The notes under the pieces were generated by a model. The model had not been told where the DNA came from and ran no database searches. It worked only from the letters and a program-made list of their open reading frames with translations. Below are positions 61,712 through 64,000 of a stretch of 64,000 bases of DNA, in pieces (within the stretch, counting starts at the first letter, position 1; each line of letters starts with the position of its first letter). A program made the position numbers and the translations under genes. The stretch comes from Hymenobacter actinosclerus (lineage in GTDB: Bacteria; Bacteroidota; Bacteroidia; Cytophagales; Hymenobacteraceae), in the NCBI RefSeq assembly GCF_900111515.1, contig NZ_FOHS01000004.1:288634-352633 (forward strand), read 5' to 3'.

Positions 61712-61860
61712 TGACCGGAAGGGAATTGCCTACGGCCCACCGTGCAATACGTTTCGGACAAGAGCAAACCCTTTTTCAGAGAAATCAGCTTCATTCTGAT
61801 CGACGTTCGGCGAACGGATCGCCACCAAGTAATTCAACTTTGATTCACCTCACTGAATAA

Positions 61861-62931
61861 ATGCCAATATCGTCAGAATTAAAGCCGTTGTACGCAAGCG
61901 TCAAACGGCTCAGAATGGGAGACTACTTACATTCCAAAGGGTTCGAGCTTTACACCATCGAGAATGACATAGACGATTTGTGGACGCGTTGCAGACAGCT
62001 GGTTCAAAGCAGCCGTAAGGTCATAATGCTAGGCTTTCATAATACGGAAGACGAAGAGGAGGCATTCATGCACATGATCGACGCGCTAAGCGAGGACGAA
62101 GATCATATGGACGAAATCATCATAGAAACCTTCGTAGGCTTTGCGGAATGGAGCAAGATCAGCCATGATTTCACGGGAGTGTACAAGGCGTTGGACAAAT
62201 TAGAATTCACGAAGGAAACCATCAAGCGGTTCGCGAAGGCTGTCGATTCCGCGATGCTGGGTAAGCCAACCAAAGAAGAAGCCTCACGAACGCCCGATCG
62301 ACAGGTTGTGAAGAAATCCGGCGACAGCGACGCTCCGACTCAGCAAGATTCAATGAATCCTCCAATCAGCAAAGTGTTCATCAGCCATGCATCGGCCAAC
62401 AAGAAGGTAGTCGATGAACTGGTCGAGTTACTGGAACTTGTCGGAGTACCTTCCGATAAGATATTCTATTCATCCCTGCCTGAGTACGGGATCGCTCCGG
62501 GCGAAGATTTCTTAGCCCGAATCAAGACGGAAATAAGCGAAGGGGTGTTGGTCGTCTTCGCCATGTCCCGGCAGTTTCTCGACAGTCCAACGTGCCTGTG
62601 CGAGATGGGCGCGGCCTGGGTCTTGTCACGACTTCACATTCCCGTCGTCATTCCCCCGTTCCGCTTCAGCGACATTCGAGGCGTCATCCCACTCACCCAG
62701 GGTACGACCATCAACGACCCGCGAGAGATCAACGTTTTCGCCAAGCGCGTGGCAGACACGTTTGGCTTGCCTTCGCCGTTGCAGAACCCCACTTGGGAGC
62801 GGAAGCGAGACCGCATCCTCGATATAATCAATGAGCGAATAGCGCGCGAAGCGGAGGAAACGAAGCAGGGCGAATCACGCTCGTCCATCAAAGGAAGTGG
62901 CACCATGCCAATCGGAGGTGTACAGTTTTAG
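61861..62931 (+). CDS. TIR-domain protein, candidate NADase effector
   Basis: 356 residues. An N-terminal helical domain (1-135, GDYLHSKGFELYTIENDIDD; no known family recognised) and a linker (136-165) precede a TIR domain (about 169-300): KVFISHASANKKVVDELVELL, GIAPGEDFLARIKTEIS, MSRQFLDSPTCLCEMGAAW. Glu248 in CLCEMGAAW is at the catalytic position of NAD-hydrolysing TIRs. There is no signal peptide. It is probably a phage-defence effector by analogy. It is followed by the lamin-tail-like gene, same strand. Confidence 0.8.
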   Translation: MPISSELKPLYASVKRLRMGDYLHSKGFELYTIENDIDDLWTRCRQLVQSSRKVIMLGFHNTEDEEEAFMHMIDALSEDEDHMDEIIIETFVGFAEWSKISHDFTGVYKALDKLEFTKETIKRFAKAVDSAMLGKPTKEEASRTPDRQVVKKSGDSDAPTQQDSMNPPISKVFISHASANKKVVDELVELLELVGVPSDKIFYSSLPEYGIAPGEDFLARIKTEISEGVLVVFAMSRQFLDSPTCLCEMGAAWVLSRLHIPVVIPPFRFSDIRGVIPLTQGTTINDPREINVFAKRVADTFGLPSPLQNPTWERKRDRILDIINERIAREAEETKQGESRSSIKGSGTMPIGGVQF

Positions 62932-63106
62932 AAATCACCTCAAAAACGACTTGTTTCAACGTGCCGGATTGCCATTCGGGCGGTCATCATGAGTTGCGGT
63001 GGTATTGCAACTTATAAGGACGTATCACGTTATCTGTTGCGCTGCTTCGGTTAGCAGCTAGTCTGCTTTACAGGCTATTATGTTACACCTATCATTACGA
63101 CATAAG

Positions 63107-63496
63107 ATGGGAATTAAAATTAAACATGAGCTAGGGCTCAGTATCACGTCCGTTGAAAACGAGAAGGACAACGAAGAAAAAGTGGAAAAAATCTTCGTGA
63201 AGGCGTCGCGGAACGTAAATCTCGGCGATTACTTGATTTACGATGCCACCTTCGATGACGACGAGGGTTTATCCAACAGAGGTCGGCACGTGTACCGCTT
63301 CCCAAAGTGCGAGCTGGCCGAGGGGCAACGGGCGGTGTTACGGATAGAAGAAGGGGTGAGGAGTCCGATTCCTGTCACCTTCGGCGGTAAGCCAGGCTTT
63401 CGGTTCTACTGGGGCAGAAAGGGCCCTGTCATCAACAATGGGGGCGACAAACTCACTCTGGTAGAAATCAAAGGCAGCAGCGTCCACACCGCCTGA
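63107..63496 (+). CDS. Lamin-tail-domain-like small protein
   Basis: 129 residues from the ATG at 63107 (the ATG at 63080 is also possible). After a charged start, the chain VNLGDYLIYDATFDDDEG, HVYRFPKCELAEGQRAVLRIEEG and FYWGRKGPVINNGGDKLTLVEIK fits the Ig-like lamin tail domain (the typical YWG..PVWNN.GD.ATL signature). No signal peptide, so it is cytoplasmic. It lies about 175 bp after the TIR gene and before a terminator. The partner role is inferred. Confidence 0.62.
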   Translation: MGIKIKHELGLSITSVENEKDNEEKVEKIFVKASRNVNLGDYLIYDATFDDDEGLSNRGRHVYRFPKCELAEGQRAVLRIEEGVRSPIPVTFGGKPGFRFYWGRKGPVINNGGDKLTLVEIKGSSVHTA

Positions 63497-63512
63497 TGGC
63501 TTTGAAGATTAG

Positions 63513-63554
63513 AAAAGCCCTTCTGGCCATGTGGTCGGAAGGGCTTTTGCTTTT
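63513..63554 (+). terminator. Terminator after the lamin-tail-like gene
   Basis: AAAAGCCCTTC (63513-63523) pairs with GAAGGGCTTTT (63538-63548), then GCTTTTT. Confidence 0.88.
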
Positions 63555-63651
63555 TACGTAAGATGGCCGGTCCGTCCGGGATTGCTTGTGTCTCCCAAAC
63601 ACTCGGCATGCCGAATATCACTCGATTCCGGCGGATTTGCGTCAAGTGGGG

Positions 63652-63671
63652 TGGTCCAGTAAAAACGGACA
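63652..63671 (-). repeat. Terminal sequence of an IS3-family element
   Basis: TGGTCCAGTAAAAACGGACA lies just outside the transposase stop codon, a typical TGG..-type IS3-family end. The exact boundary is uncertain by a few bases because the other end is outside the window. Confidence 0.6.
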
Positions 63672-63676
63672 GTGCG

Positions 63677-64000
63677 CTAAGGTAGGTTGATTTTCAAGTC
63701 ATGTTCGAATTGGTGGGGTGAGCGGTAGCCGAGGGCAGAGTGGCGACGGTCGAGGTTGAAGTAGGTGTCGAGGTAATGGGCCACTTCTAGGCGGGCTTCT
63801 TCGATCGAGGCGAAGGCGGTGCCTGGGGGCAGTAGCTCGGTTTTGAGCGTGCTCCAGCCCGCTTCGGCCTGGGCGTTATCATACGGATTACCCGGCCGGC
63901 TGAAGCTGGGCAGGGCCCCCGCTTGGGCAATGCGGGCGCGACAGGCCGCGCTGGTGTACTGGCTGCCGCGGTCGGCGTGGATGATGAGCCCCGGCGCGGG
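63677..64000 (-). CDS. IS3-family transposase OrfB, C-terminal part
   Basis: Partial, 107 residues before the stop, cut by the window edge. LIIHADRGSQYTS contains the second catalytic Asp; NPYDNAQAEAGWSTLKTELL carries the catalytic Glu; RRHSALGYRSPHQFE is the usual IS3 C-terminus. This places it in the IS3 family (DDE integrase core). It reads towards the TIR module. Confidence 0.93.
   Translation of the reverse strand, partial: PAPGLIIHADRGSQYTSAACRARIAQAGALPSFSRPGNPYDNAQAEAGWSTLKTELLPPGTAFASIEEARLEVAHYLDTYFNLDRRHSALGYRSPHQFEHDLKINLP

Larger units (their letters stand above)
59325..64000. mobile_element. Putative Tn7-like transposon inserted in comM (left part)
   Basis: Begins where the comM frame breaks, with TGTAAAAG followed by repeated GAGA-centred sites. 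It carries a TnsE-like gene, a broken Cys-rich/SH3 gene, a TIR gene and a lamin-tail-like gene, all less GC-rich than the host genes, and an IS3 element at the edge. Insertion of Tn7-like elements (for example AbaR/Tn6022 types) in comM is established in Acinetobacter. The far end and the tnsABC genes are outside the window, so the identity is inferred. Confidence 0.65.

Overview
The window reads as a chromosomal segment of a GC-rich member of the Bacteroidota, most likely a Hymenobacter-like member of the Cytophagales. Supporting points are GldB and GldD gliding lipoproteins, an ExbB-ExbD-ExbD-TonB cluster with a PstS-like lipoprotein and a TPR protein, paired DUF6089-type outer-membrane proteins, the Bacteroidota promoter element TAnnTTTG, few Shine-Dalgarno sites, and a 29-residue COX24/mS38-like basic peptide. 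No rRNA, tRNA or CRISPR array was seen.

Layout. 0-12.3 kb (+): the end of a class I glutamine amidotransferase, an alpha/beta hydrolase, a CBS-domain protein, a POTRA/barrel protein, nadK, two small barrel proteins, uppS, bamA, two Skp/OmpH chaperones and an RluD-type pseudouridine synthase. This is mainly cell-envelope assembly. 12.3-20.6 kb (-): a TonB energy-transduction cluster (exbB, two exbD, two tonB), a small membrane protein, a PstS-like lipoprotein, a TPR protein and, separately, mazG. 20.7-35.2 kb: a hexose-phosphate mutase (GlmM-like), cysteine desulfurase, membrane proteins, PRC-barrel protein, hemH, era, der, murQ, a cytochrome-b5-like protein and an arginase-fold protein. 35.4-45.7 kb (+): fatty-acid degradation (acyl-CoA ligase, MarR regulator, FadB-type fusion, thiolase, acyl-CoA dehydrogenase) and glutamate dehydrogenase. 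45.9-58.1 kb: recG, gldD, ssb, mutY, HU, a TPR protein, the COX24-like peptide, ribonuclease G, a barrel protein and gldB.

58.2-64 kb is different. The comM/yifB gene starts normally but is cut after codon 366. The sequence that follows begins with TGT, carries four GAGA motifs about 20 bp apart, and encodes a TnsE-like protein, as expected for the end of a Tn7-like transposon. Behind it lie a frameshifted Cys-rich/SH3 gene, a two-gene unit of a TIR-domain protein and a lamin-tail-like protein (a candidate defence module), and an IS3-family element running off the window. The missing 3' part of comM and any tnsABC genes must lie outside the window.

Intergenic spaces are unusually rich in inverted repeats, many made of 7-bp units of several unrelated sequences. 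A shared 18-bp motif upstream of the marR gene and the acyl-CoA dehydrogenase gene is a candidate operator for the beta-oxidation regulon.
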